Source: Manis javanica (lineage: Eukaryota > Chordata > Mammalia > Pholidota > Manidae). Taken from it: a stretch of DNA of 64,000 nt. Under the pieces are notes generated by a model that was not told where the DNA came from, searched no databases, and worked only from the letters and a program-made list of their open reading frames with translations. The stretch spans positions 140,103,173 to 140,167,172 of the forward strand of contig NC_133156.1 of assembly GCF_040802235.1 (NCBI RefSeq), written 5' to 3'. Shown piece by piece: positions 36,405-47,539 of this stretch; the stretch's first letter is position 1, and every line of letters begins with the position of its first letter. Position numbers and translations under genes: made by a program.

Positions 36405-36620
36405 CATTTATTCATTCATTTAATTGACATAAGCTTCTTCTGTGTTGTGTGCTACATGTATGGGATGCAAAAAAAGTTATCATTTATGGCTCCTCATTCA
36501 TGTAATGAGAGAGATTAGAGTCTAACAGACAAAAAAATGTATGTACATATTCAACATTAGGTTATAAGAAGAAAGTGATAGTTGAATCAAGATAAGCAGT
36601 CAGGAGGAAATGGAGTCTGG
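36405..36620 (-). repeat. L2 3'-end fragment
   Basis: The plus strand begins TTTATTCATTCATTTAATTG, then TTCTGTGTTGTGTGCTACAT and GAGTCTAACAGACAAAAAAA, the reverse of an L2 tail. Divergent. Confidence 0.5.
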
Positions 36621-36924
36621 CTGGCAGAGATACAGCGCCTCTTTTCTTGAGGGGGTGCGTGGTCAGAACGCACGTGACGGAGGCTCGCTGGATCTCGGGG
36701 AAGAACATCTTCCTGAAGGGTAGCAGTTGGCTTTCTCCTCAGAGCTCGTGTTCTCTTACATCACACTTGCCAGATACCCTTTTTTCTTTCCAACCTAATA
36801 GCTAAGTAACCTCCGAAGACAGATACCACCATGGGTAACCCACTTGCCAATTACAGAAGGGATAGTATTGGGCAAACAGCTGGTAAAATGGGACCTTTCA
36901 GTTAGATATACCCAGCTTCCCATT

Positions 36925-37070
36925 CTATATCTGCCCTCTAGCTTCTAGGCTCCTGAGTAAATTACTTAACTTTTCTAAGCCTCAGTGTCCTCATCTGTAA
37001 AGGGGTCGATAACCCAGTGTCAGAGCCCATGAAGATGACATGGAAAGCATGTAACATGGAGATTGGCACA
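36925..37070 (+). repeat. MIR fragment
   Basis: GAGTAAATTACTTAACTTTT, CTAAGCCTCAGTGTCCTCAT and CTGTAAAGGGGTCGATAACC match the MIR core, ending in a decayed 3' half (GCATGTAACATGGAGATTGG). Confidence 0.7.
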
Positions 37071-38186
37071 TCTGTATGGAAACATTGTTTCTCCCATACT
37101 TTCTTTGGTCAGAATCCCCGGTTCAGTTAAGAGATTTAACGTTGATGGGAGACAGCTTAAAAGAGAATGGAAAATTTTCCAGAAAGCCTATTGTGGACGA
37201 TCTAGTTTCTCTTGATGAGTGTGAAGGATACTGGAGTCTTTGCCCCACATTGGCTAATATTTAGCCTTATCATATCTTAGTTAGTTGAATGTCCTCCACT
37301 CTAGACTTTTCTTTATGTAACCAAAAGCATAATACAGTTACTTGCACTTTGGTTACTTAGAGGTCCAAAGAAACTGAAATAGGGTAAGTCCTGCCAATAA
37401 CTACATGTGTAAAGGTAGGGCTGAGATGTACATATGTCTGGATGGTTCCCTGTGAGGGCTGCATTTCTTGAGGATGCTGTGGGAGAGCACTGCCTCTGGC
37501 CTCCTGACCCTGGGCATGTGCCCAGTGCTATGGTGGGTTTGTGTGTGGCAGTCCCTGTGGACACCTAATAGGCCGGCAGGTGCCAGGTTGGCCCCTGGAG
37601 ATGCCCACTCTTGGTATTCAGCACTGGGAGTGTTGGGGGTGTGTGGGGAAGCAGGAGTAGCACTAGGAAGGCTTAGGGCATCAGCCCTTTGCCAACCAGT
37701 ATGCAAGTATGTCACTGTTAGTCTAATAACAGACATAACCTCACAGAGCATTTCTATAAATCAGTCCTATATCAGGAAACTGGCCAAGACTCTCCCGTGC
37801 TAAATGTCCTTTATGCTTCTGCAATTTACACTGGACTACATTATGGACTCCCAGCTCTGGCCCTCACCATTCCTGATGCACACCAGCCTATGGCCTCAGG
37901 GAAGCTAGCATCATTGAGCCTTCTGCACCTTAAAATGATTTCATCCTGCAAATGAGGCTCTCTTACCACAGCCTCCTTCAGGCATTTTTAAAACTGTGCT
38001 TTTTTAGAAGAGTTATTAAGGTATGTTAGTCCTAGAATTCCACCCATGGTGCTATACTAAAGGTTTGAGTGTTAGGTTTTGTTTTAACTGATTGTCCTTG
38101 CTTCTTTTGAGGAGTTGCTTTTTAGGAACTTTTCCCTCCGCCAACCCTGAGTACAAATAAAAGTATTAGAGTGTGTCCATCGAACG
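37071..38186. other. Intergenic sequence without recognised features
   Basis: Unique-looking, with overlapping 60-116 codon frames at 37313-37803 that have no recognisable homology. Confidence 0.35.
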
Positions 38187-38288
38187 TTGCTGCAGGGGGA
38201 GGGCCTCCAGGTCTAGTTGTCACCAGTGTTTCAGAAGGCTCTCCAAGGCCACAGACATCTGTGAGACACCCCCCGCAAGACAAAGACA
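38187..38288 (+). repeat. Inverted repeat, left arm (102 bp)
   Basis: The arm runs from TTGCTGCAGGGGGAGGGCCT to GCAAGACAAAGACA. Its reverse complement occurs at 39112-39213 with 100 of 102 positions identical, no gaps, and mismatches only at 38263 and 38274. The homology stops abruptly at both ends. The arm does not resemble any repeat family known to me. Confidence 0.95.
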
Positions 38289-39111
38289 TTCTGGGCTTTA
38301 ATATGGGAAAGCACTAACTGGACCCCCGTCGATACCAACATCCAGGCCTGACTCTTTGCCCTGGTGGCCTGCTTCAGGGACCAGACCACTTGTCATGTGA
38401 AGACTTTTGATCAGCTGCAGGAGCTGTGAAGAGAACGCTGTAGACAGCAGCTTGGAAACTGTTTTTCTTTTTTAATGCTGCCCTGATGCCCATTTCTCTC
38501 TACCACTTGCTTGTTCCCCTCACTCAGAGTACTCTGCATATTGATGTCAAATATCTGTCAAAGGTGTGACATGGCGTCCAATTGTGAAATTGTGCAGCCA
38601 AGTTTGAACAATTCATATACTTTCAAAACATGTTTTCCTCTTCCTAGGCTTTCCAGAAGCAAGGTGGGTAAAAAAAAGGCAGCCTTTCTGCTTATTCGTC
38701 CAGCTCGGGGAGGGCGTGCAGGTGGCTGTTGGAACGTTCACTACAACTCACTACAGTTTGCAGGGAGCTTTAGACACCAGAGTGTGGGGCCTGTGGTGAA
38801 TGCCCGTGCTGGGAGGGAGAGTTAATGGCCCATTGTTGTGTGGTCTCCCCAGGGGCCAGACACGCTCTAGACAGAGACTTGGCTCTTGGCCGCAGCCCAT
38901 CCGCTGCTGCTCCCTCAGCCACTCCTGGGCACACAGGCGCTTCTGTGTCTCTCCCGCTCACTCTGCCACGGGCCAAGAGACTGAGCCGGGAACCAGCAGC
39001 AGCTTTCAACTTGAGCTTTTTGTAACCGAACAATGGCTGACTATGGCTCTCAGAGTCCTGGGAGGCAGCTCCTTTCGCAGTGGGATTTCCTTCCTTGTGG
39101 GTTTCCCCAGC
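38289..39111. other. Spacer between the inverted repeat arms
   Basis: 823 bp with no recognised repeat. Its right half (about 38690-39110) is GC-richer than the surroundings and has overlapping 66-137 codon frames on both strands without homology. It includes an AACAATGG SOX-type site near 39030. Confidence 0.5.
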
Positions 39112-39213
39112 TGTCTTTGTCTTGCCGGGGGTGTCTGACAGATGTCTGTGGCCTTGGAGAGCCTTCTGAAACACTGGTGACAACTAGACCTGGAGGCCCT
39201 CCCCCTGCAGCAA
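39112..39213 (-). repeat. Inverted repeat, right arm (102 bp)
   Basis: Reverse-complement partner of 38187-38288, separated from it by 823 bp. The mismatches pair with 39137 and 39126. The plus-strand text runs from TGTCTTTGTCTTGCCGGGGG to CCTCCCCCTGCAGCAA. It is overlapped by a 98-codon plus frame (39033-39329) with no recognisable homology. It lies immediately left of a CpG-dense patch. Confidence 0.95.
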
Positions 39214-39225
39214 AGGCCCTTTGGG

Positions 39226-39312
39226 GTCGGGCGCGGGCAGCGGGAGTAACACAGGCAGGTCGCGGGAAGCCCCCCGCGTCTCCCCTCGCGGCCCCTCTGA
39301 GGGTAGCGAGCA
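39226..39312. promoter_or_regulatory. Small orphan CpG cluster
   Basis: About eleven CpG dinucleotides fall between 39227 and 39308 (GGTCGGGCGCGGGCAGCGGG, GTCGCGGGAAGC, CCGCGTCTCCCCTCGCGG). This density is otherwise seen only in the TRIO island. It is too short for a classical CpG island and has no gene attached. It could be an enhancer or an unannotated non-coding start site. Confidence 0.4.
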
Positions 39313-40105
39313 CTTGCAGGGAGATTTAGAACGAGTTGTGTGCAGTCAGATGGAGATAAAAATCAAATTCCAAAAATTCCTCTTTTGGAGGCCTTCTGTA
39401 AACTTATAAAGAACTCGAGCATGTGAAATATGAAACTGCAGGGTGAGAGTGTTGGCTTTGTTAGCCAACATGATAAACCTGATATATCCAGGTGTGAGTC
39501 ATTCGGAAGTTTTCCCTAGCAAGCAGGGAGCTCATCTGGATTACCGGTTCGCTGCTTCACACGTGACTGGGACTCCTCTTCTGGAATTGTTTTCTGAATT
39601 AATCAATTCAATAATAGCGAAAATACTGAAAGCAACCCAAAGAGCTGATATTAGGAATGAGGAAGTAAAGAATAGCCTATTATATGGTCATTAAAATATT
39701 GTTATATAGACTGTGGGACATGAGAAAAGGATATATAAATATACATACATGATTGCAAATTAATAAAAAAGGTAAAGTAGACACAAAGAAAAGACAGGTA
39801 GAAATTTCCCCTAAATGCTAACAGTAGTTGTACAAAGCCAGTGGAATTATAGGTGACTAATTTTTTATTTTCCAAAATTTTGGCAGGGTGATTATGTACC
39901 AATGTAATAAAAAATAAATAATTTTTTAAAAGTCTTATGAAAATTATTGCCTGGGAAAGATGAATAGGCTTAGGAGAAAATCAGTCTTATTAATTTATAG
40001 TTGCAAGTTACTTTGAGTAAAAATTGCTATTGTGCCGTTAATCACATCTTCTCTGACTTCTGGTTGTTTCTAACAATCATTTTTAACTACTTTAGAAAGT
40101 GGTAA
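39313..40105. other. Intergenic sequence without recognised features
   Basis: A/T-rich from about 39600. No recognised repeat and no coding evidence. Confidence 0.35.
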
Positions 40106-40109
40106 AACT

Positions 40110-40240
40110 TGCCACCTCTGAATTATTCCCACGAGAGCACAGGTTGTTGGTTATTCTGTTCAGTGATATATCCCAGGACTTGCATGGTGCTTGGCACACA
40201 GTAGGACTCCTTACGCATTTGCTGAACGAAGGAACGACCC
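40110..40240 (+). repeat. L2 3'-end fragment
   Basis: GAGAGCACAGGTTGTTGGTT, ATATCCCAGGACTTGCATGG and TGCTTGGCACACAGTAGGAC, then TTGCTGAACGAAGGAACGA, form the classic L2 tail (gcctggcacatagtagg..tgttgaatgaatga). Confidence 0.7.
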
Positions 40241-40689
40241 TAAGTTGTAAAAGGAGCCGGAATGTAGGACAGAGAACAGTAACTGTGGAATGAAAAGGCC
40301 AATCAAAGACAAGAATGACGAGGAATGCTCTGCTGAGATAGCTTGATGCACACCGCCCAGGAGTATGGCAGGTCGCCTCTGAATTCCAGCTTGCCCCTTT
40401 CAGCGCCAAGGTGTTTTTGTTTCTCTAGGCCCCACTTGCCTCTCTTCTTGGAGGACTGCCCTTGAGCTGCTGATTTGCCTGTCAACTAAGACTAGGCTGT
40501 GCCAGGGAAATCTTCCCCTGAGGAAACCCTGCACCCTTGTTGGTGGGTGCCCCACACCCCAATTCCCCTGCAGGATTAAGCTGAAGCTGCCCTCCTCCCC
40601 TCCCAACACTACCTCAGATCAGACCCTTCCTTGTCTCCAAGTCTGCTTCCAAGAAACATAACCAAGACAACAATAATTCAACAACAAGA

Positions 40690-40830
40690 AAACCCAACAT
40701 TCATCGGCTGCGATTAGGTAGCAGGTGGAGTAGTAATGTGTGAGTGTGTTACTTCATTGAAATAGGGGTTCTCTTAGCCGCGATTTCACTTGAGGAAATG
40801 GAGACATACAGTAGCTAGATAGCTCACCTT
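40690..40830 (-). repeat. MIR fragment
   Basis: CATTCATCGGCTGCGATTAG, GTGTGTTACTTCATTGAAAT and ATTTCACTTGAGGAAATGGA resemble the reverse MIR core (..ccattttacagatgaggaaactgag). Divergent. Confidence 0.45.
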
Positions 40831-42360
40831 TGCACATTGGAAGATGGTCCCACCTTGAACTGGAGTTTCTGACTGTCCCCCATGAAGGGCTCAGAACTTC
40901 TTTTGCAGTCCTTTCTCCTGGTGTAAAGACTGGCCTGTAAAAGGGCAGCAAAGACCAACCAGGGGTGCAACAGGTTAGGAGCTGCCTGGGCAGAATGGAT
41001 GGGGGCACCCCAGCCCAGTGTGGACAGAGCAGGAGCAGAACCAGGACAGGTCAGCAAGGCAGCCCCCACATTTGTGAAAGTGATCAGAAGAGGCAACGTT
41101 TGAGAGCCAGCCCGAGGTCCACTGCCCAGCGTAAACTGGAAGAGGGGATGGAAACCAGGATCTTCCTGCTGAAGCTACATGCAAGGCTCTGTGGGCAGCC
41201 CTGGGTCCCATGCCAAGGGACATCTCTCTCTGTCTTCAGGAGCTGAGCCTGGAGTAAGCATGTGACACGGGATACTTGTTTCCTTTGGTAACAAAGGTTA
41301 TTTTGCTTGTGGAAGTTTAATTTAGTGTAAACCCCGAGTTAAGTTAAAACATTCTTTTGATTTAGCATAGGGTCTGTGCCCTGAATATCTGCTGGATTAG
41401 TAAGTGGATGAAAGTATGAATGTGAATGAACCAAGTTCCCTGAGGGCTAGTGAGCTGTTCAGATGCTTAGGCCATTAGAGACAATAACTAGATAAGGAGA
41501 ATGACATTCCTAGAGGTTCAACCCAATTCAACCTTCCAGTGGAACACCTGTGGTGTGGGAGGTGATGTGCTGAGTAGGGAATTGCTGCAGAGGTAAGGGG
41601 AGGGAACTAGACAAGCCCAAACAGGACCGTGACTCCAAGCAGACAAGGTGGGGATCCTAAGAGGTGGCAGGCAAGAGTTACAGTTGTTCACAGAAGAGCA
41701 GGGGAACACTCTGTTAGGAGAATCAGGAAAAGTAGGAAAGTCAGTCGGGAGGAAGTCATATTTGAATTTGCCATGAAAAAGAAGTAGTATTTCGACAAAT
41801 GAGGACATAGGAGTGGAATCTGACATAGGATGGCAGGAAGCAGGAGCAGAGAAAGCAGACAAGCAAGGTCAGGAAACCCAAGGTGAGAAGTCCAGTTTGA
41901 CTGGAGCTGATGGGAAACATTGAAGCATAAGGCTCAACAGAGAGGCTGATGGTGCACTTAATAAAAAGAGTTTCATTACTGCGATGGATTTGAACTGATC
42001 CAGTTACATATTTTTGCCTGGTTCCACTTGAGAGTCTTGGACACAGGACTATTGTGAATGTAGTCAAGCAGTGGTGGCTTTTCACGTGCCCTGGACCTCC
42101 ATGGGCACGCCTGTCATTGGGCCTAAGTATGTGTTTAAATAGCCTTGGAAGGTATAAAGGGTATGAACTAATAACTGGTAAGTTCCTGAATGTAATCTTG
42201 ACGACAGTTACCAAAGTAAACCGAATATTACACTGTGCCCATTAAACACAGACTAACCAGTATGAAAACGGAAATTTATCTACAGCTGGGTAGCTTCATT
42301 GCAGGTTAATGACAAAGCTGAATGCGGTAGATCTTATTTTCCAAAGTCAGGCAACACCTT
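40831..42360. other. Intergenic sequence without recognised features
   Basis: Contains a weak L2-tail-like stretch near 41370-41430 (TGCCCTGAATATCTGCTGGA). The overlapping frames (80-152 codons) on both strands have no recognisable homology. Confidence 0.35.
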
Positions 42361-42364
42361 CTCC

Positions 42365-42865
42365 CATCCCACTTGCTTTTTAGCAGTGCGCCCTTTCTGC
42401 TTTCCATCAGCCGGAAATCTGGGTGGGCCTCCTGGTCACTTTCATCAATAGGACTCTGGGGAAATCATGTTGCCATAGTTCTGAGCAGAGCCCTTCACTG
42501 GCCTGGCAGCTCCGGTTTCCTGCCCTTTGAAGCAGTCCCTCCTGGAATGCTCCTGTGAAACCCAGCCACTATGCTGTGAAAAGCCCAAGTTACAGGGAGA
42601 GGCTTACGCAGGTCAACAGCCCCAGCTGAGCCATCATCGCTGAGCGGCATACGAGTGGGCCTTAGAAGATATCCAGCCAAGTCAATTCTCAGGTGCCTGC
42701 AGCCTCAGCTGACATGATATCAGGCTGCCACTACGTGACAGGCTTTGAGCAAGAGCCACTCAGCCCAGCCCAGGCAACTCAAGAAATGTGAGGTGAATAA
42801 ATTGTTATATAAGCTGTTATGTTTTAGAGTGGTTGGTTACTCAATAATAGATACCTGGAACACCA
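42365..42865 (+). repeat. LTR-like element (MaLR/ERVL-type)
   Basis: The 3' part reads AGCCACTCAGCCCAGCCCAG, AATGTGAGGTGAATAAATTG, TTATATAAGCTGTTATGTTT and GGTTACTCAATAATAGATAC. This is the layout of a common mammalian LTR ending (..gctaaataaatggttgttgttttaagccactaag..gcaatagataactgg). The 5' part (GGTGGGCCTCCTGGTCACTT region) is divergent. Confidence 0.5.
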
Positions 42866-43029
42866 AGGTTAGGGTTAGACTGCAGGCCAAGAATAGCTAT
42901 AAATGCAGGCCTGGGGTCATGAGGGGATGGGGCAGTGGAATGTGAATGGCCAGGGGACATCTGGCCCCTCAAAGGGCAAGGCACCCCAGGGTAAATGCTC
43001 GGGGTGGCGGGGTGGGGGAGAGGACAGGG

Positions 43030-43170
43030 CCCTGAGTCTGCCTGTCACCTGGAGCCTCAGCCTTGTCACTCAGAAGTGGAAATAATTCCCACAGGGTGTT
43101 ATGAGGATCAGACAAGGAGATGTAAGTAAAGGTACCTTCCACTCTGTGATGCTTTCCTGGAGGGTACCAT
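43030..43170 (+). repeat. MIR 3' fragment
   Basis: CAGAAGTGGAAATAATTCCC, ACAGGGTGTTATGAGGATCA and GACAAGGAGATGTAAGTAAA match the MIR 3' half (ggttgttgtgaggattaaatga). Confidence 0.55.
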
Positions 43171-43344
43171 CATGATTTCCTACGGACAGTCAGATGTTAA
43201 CGGTGTGTTAGTATCTCAAGGTGGTGCATTCTACGTGGCTTTACCATTAATGTGCTTCTCCTTGGGACAAGCTGTTCACAGCAACCCCAAGAAGCAGTTT
43301 TTAGACCATAATCAGAGAACCCCTGGGGGCCCCATAGAGTTCTC

Positions 43345-43480
43345 CACATTCATTCAGTCAGTCATTTCTTCATTCATTTAGTAATTTCTTGAGTGACAAT
43401 GATGTGCCAAATAGTCTTGTAGGCACTGGGCACAGAGCCCTGAACAGTACACAAAAGCCCTCTCTTGTGGAGCCTGGTAT
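43345..43480 (-). repeat. L2 3'-end fragment
   Basis: CATTCATTCAGTCAGTCATT, TTGAGTGACAATGATGTGCC, TTGTAGGCACTGGGCACAGA and CCTCTCTTGTGGAGCCTGGT are the reverse of the L2 tail. Confidence 0.65.
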
Positions 43481-43514
43481 CATTGTTTATGGTAACACTG
43501 CCAACAGTTTAATC

Positions 43515-43790
43515 TACTGGGGGCACTGTGGTGTGTGAGTTAAATGTATGTGTTCAGGGGTCAAAAATAACTGGGTTTGCATCCTGATTCCACCACTTCA
43601 GGCAACTCCAGCTTTCTGTGTCTTGGTTTCTTCATCTGTAAAGTGGGTGTAACAAAAATAATAGTAATAATACCTAGTTCACCCGGTTGTTTGGATCAAA
43701 CAAGTTAATGCACGTAAAGGATATGGAACAATGACTGATACAAACTAAGCTGTGTTGCAATAAATGTTATTTATTATTATCATCATTTCA
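43515..43790 (+). repeat. MIR, nearly full length
   Basis: GGGGTCAAAAATAACTGGGT, TTGCATCCTGATTCCACCAC, TGTCTTGGTTTCTTCATCTG, TAAAGTGGGTGTAACAAAAA, TAATACCTAGTTCACCCGGT, GTTAATGCACGTAAAGGATA and CAATAAATGTTATTTATTAT follow MIR from head to tail. Confidence 0.8.
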
Positions 43791-45930
43791 CTTTATTATT
43801 TCCTACATCTCTTCTTGTTTTATCATCAATATCCATTCCATTCAATGTGGTAACATTTTCTTTCTCTCTCATTTCTTTTTTACTGTGGAAAGAGTTATGA
43901 TAGATGGTTCGTGATACTGATTTACCTACCAAAGTCATCCATGCTTGCAAGTTAGAGAAATCTGATCTAAATGAGATTAGAAAGACACAGATTGTATTAG
44001 CAACTGTTTGGCCAATATTTGAATCTAAAATCACCTTTTTACTAATCTCCCTGAGGCTATAACCCCAGGAGATCAAAAGGCAAGCAAGGCATTCCTGGGA
44101 GGCAGGGGACCCAGAAGCACAGAGTCCAGTGGACCTGGTCACGCTGTAGTTTGAGTGGGAGGTGTCCAATGTGGTGTCCTCTGGGGTTGTGTGACATGGA
44201 GGCCTTAGTGAACCTCTTCTACGAAGTCAAGGGAAGCACTGCTGACTATGCTTCCTCAAGAAATGAGGGCAGTTCTAAAAATAATATACAGTTACTTAAA
44301 CACTAAAGGTCATCCAGTTGGCTGTATTAGTGAATAAATAATGAGAAGTTGAGGCTTTCTATTGTGTAAAAGAAATCCCAAGACAGATATTGAGGGTGGG
44401 TGCGACATCAATAATATCATCAGGTGGGCAGGTTTCCTTTTATCTTTCTTCCAACACCCTTGGAGTGTCGTCTCCTTTCTCAAGGTCTACCCCAAGATGC
44501 AAAATGACTGCTGGAGCTCCAGCTATCATTTCCCCCTTCCAGGCAGGAGGAAGGAGACATGGCTGAACACCAAAAGACCATTCTTCCTGGCTGAGTCAGC
44601 CCCTCTTAGAAACCTTTCCAGAGGCTCTGTCCAGCAAGTTCCATTTACACCTCGTTGACCATTTTAGAGTGGAGAGATTGTCTGCAGGGCCAGGAGGGAC
44701 CAGGCCGGATCCTCTGTGATGAGGCTGAGTGCCTCAGTGGGGCAGCAGGGAAAGTCCTGTGTTGGTGACGCTGTGCACTATAAGCTCCTCTGAAGTCAAA
44801 ACCCATCAGATATAATATATCTGAAGTAATTTATTATCATGACACTTCAAATTTTGGAAGTAGGGACTCTTTGATTTCAAATAAAAAATCATAAATATTT
44901 AAACAGTCTTTGCTTCTCCTCCCTTTCTGATTCCCTCCCACCCATCCTCCTACCTCATCCCTCAAACTGAACTCCTGGGTTAATTTTTAATAATGATGGT
45001 TCAGGGAAGAATTTTAGCTTCTGTTAAATTTTTTTTTTAAGTTGATATATTCCTTGGTAGGTTGCCACATTCCACCCTGGAATTTCAGATGATGCTTTAT
45101 GAGGGTTTGTATGAATTTGATGTCACGAAGCAAGAAATGCTAGTTTTTCCCCTGAATGAGCACAGACTTCAAGTTCTGATCCCAATGAAGTCAGTCACTT
45201 TACTTTTATTTAATTAGAACTTGTATAAACTTATTCCCAAGGGGCTTTTAGGTAATTTACAAAATTAGACATAATTAAAAATAAAAACATTAGGGCTAAA
45301 AACAAAACAAATAGATTTTTAAAAGGCAAATACATTTCTTTTCTTTGACTAATAAAAAGGAAATCACTACCTGATGCTCCTTCAGCAAAATGCTCTTATG
45401 AAAAATGTAATGACTACTTGCTAAGTCCTTTGAGATCCGCCCTGGAAGGTGTTACAAGCGTCAAGGGCCATTGTTATTATGCATTGCCATTTTAACAGGG
45501 CTTTTAGCATTTACATTCCATCTCTGATGTAATGGCAGTTGTGGGCATAATTTTTAGATTCAAGGGACAAGTAACTTCCTAGTATAATGACACGTTTTGG
45601 CTCTTCCTCCACCCAGAAAATAATTACAGGAGAAATGAGTAGGATGTGTGCCGACACATGCAATAGCTATGAAGGATGGATTTTGTTTTCTTCCTTTATC
45701 ATGCTTCTCACAAGCACTTTTTAGAAGGAGCCATTGTGACAGCCGAAAGCCAGGCAGGCTCCTTGAGAGGCGTTATTCAGGCCAACCTGGTGTTTGCCTT
45801 CTCTTGTTAGTGTATCTTTACAGGACCCAGGTGCAAGACAGATCCTTTTAAGACATGATCTCTTCCTGACCCCTCAAGAAGAGCAGGTAATGGTGTTTGT
45901 AGATGAACATCCTACAGGAAACAGGCCCAA
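43791..45930. other. Intergenic sequence without recognised repeats
   Basis: Includes a perfect 19-bp palindrome at 44806-44824 (TCAGATATAATATATCTGA) and a SOX/POU-like cluster at 45469-45486 (CATTGTTATTATGCATTG) inside repeat-free A/T-rich sequence. No coding evidence. Confidence 0.35.
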
Positions 45931-45934
45931 AGGT

Positions 45935-46060
45935 TTGGTTTCTAGTCTGTTTCATCACTAACTGGTTGTGTCCTCTTGAAAAAGTCATTTTGATCTCTCT
46001 GGATCTTACTTGTCTCATCCAACTTCATTACTTTATAAACTTTTGAAACACTGTGAACTT
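45935..46060 (+). repeat. MIR fragment
   Basis: TTTCATCACTAACTGGTTGT, GTCCTCTTGAAAAAGTCATT, TTGATCTCTCTGGATCTTAC and TTGTCTCATCCAACTTCATT match the MIR middle. Confidence 0.6.
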
Positions 46061-47145
46061 TTTAAATTCCCTGTGAGATGCATCTGCCCCAATGTGGAAA
46101 GAGACTGGGCTATCTTCTACTCCCTGGGATGCAAAATGGTTTATGAATTTCATGATGACTATTCACTTCTGGTTTGTGATTAGCATGAATCCATGATTAA
46201 CACTTGAGTCAAGCTGAATCCCGTGGTATCTAAATCTAATACTTAGAAGAAAAGAACTGTCATTTGGTGAACAGTTACAAAACATATTTTAAAAATCTAA
46301 ATGGAGGGAAGAAATGGGTGGAGATGGGAAAGAAGTGGGCAGTACAGAATTAATTTTTTTTTATTTTAACTTTACTTGTTAAGGTATCTACAAGACATTC
46401 AACTTTGCCTTACTGGTTACTGATAGAACAACACAGATTCAACACTCAATCTGTGAGGACATTTTATTGATTTGTTAAAAAAATGATGCAAATGGAGTGA
46501 GGTCCTTCAGATGTAACTTTAAAAAATAAACTGGCTGTGTTTGAAATCATAGAGATTAAAAATGTTCAAATAATTTTGTCCTTGTTATTAGGGCCTAGAG
46601 TTCTGTGCTTTGGTTGGTGGAGATTACTCATAGCTTGCGAGTGATTTGAGGAAGAAGATAGCTGACCTTTGTTATTTATTTATTTAATCCCTGATAGGTT
46701 TCTGTAAACATAAGTGTACTTTAAAATCACCAAGGCTGCAAAAAAGACCTGTACCTAATGGGAGATTATGGACACACCTCCCCCTACTGGGCACAATGTG
46801 CAACTGCTTACTTGGGTGGTTTCGCTGACAGAGGTGTGAATGGTGGCAGGTTCCCCTGGAAACAGAACCTTGGGATTCTAACTCTTGTTCAGGAGGTAGG
46901 GGTGGGTGAAGATAGGTGTGTGTGCGCGCGCGCGCGCGTGTGTGTGTGTTTTCTACCAGACAAAAACATCTAGATAAAGGCAGGAAAGTCAGTAAATAGA
47001 CCAGTTTAACCGGAGAATATGTATTATGTATGAAAAATCATGCCAGTGCAGCTGGAAAGCTAGGTTGGAGTTCGTTGCGGAAGACTTTGAACAAGCTGCA
47101 AAATGGGGAACCACCGAAGATAATTTTGAATGGACGAATTCACTT
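46061..47145. other. Intergenic sequence with one alternating GT/GC tract
   Basis: No repeat family or exon was recognised apart from the simple repeat at 46916-46949, listed separately. Confidence 0.35.
46916..46949. repeat. (GT)n(GC)n(GT)n alternating tract
   Basis: GTGTGTGTGCGCGCGCGCGC is followed by GCGTGTGTGTGTGT. This is an uninterrupted alternating purine-pyrimidine run of about 34 bp with a CG core, the classic Z-DNA-prone composition. Confidence 0.9.
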
Positions 47146-47149
47146 GCTT

Positions 47150-47340
47150 ATTTATCTACTCAGCAGCCGTTTGTTGAGCATGTCCCGCAAGCCAGCCTTT
47201 GCTAAGTGCTGTGCACAAGCAAAGATGAATCTCAGTTGGATTCTGACCTCAAGCAGTTTAGGGTCTAGTAGTTGAAATTAGATAGGTACCTAAGTAACTA
47301 CAAGCAAAGTAGAAAGTGGTGTATCCTATGATGTAAAACT
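47150..47340 (-). repeat. L2 3'-end fragment
   Basis: CTTATTTATCTACTCAGCAG, CCGTTTGTTGAGCATGTCCC, TTTGCTAAGTGCTGTGCACA and CTGACCTCAAGCAGTTTAGG are the reverse of the L2 tail. The 81-codon frame over it is not a gene. Confidence 0.6.
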
Positions 47341-47539
47341 AGGAAGCAAATGGGATTTTCAGCAGTGGGCGATGGCAACATTTAACAGAAAATTGCCATG
47401 GTGAAGGTAAAATTGATCTTGACAGTAAGAATATCCTGGGGACTGGAATGAGAGGAGCCAGTTAGAGGTTACCCCAGTTTTTATATATTACATCTTATAT
47501 CAAATACATATGATTTCATAATACAACAATTGTGATTAC

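Noticed and set aside
38187-39213. Interpreting the inverted repeat as a DNA transposon with terminal inverted repeats
   Set aside because: No direct target-site duplication flanks the arms, and no transposase or known terminal motif was recognised; kept as an unexplained inverted duplication.
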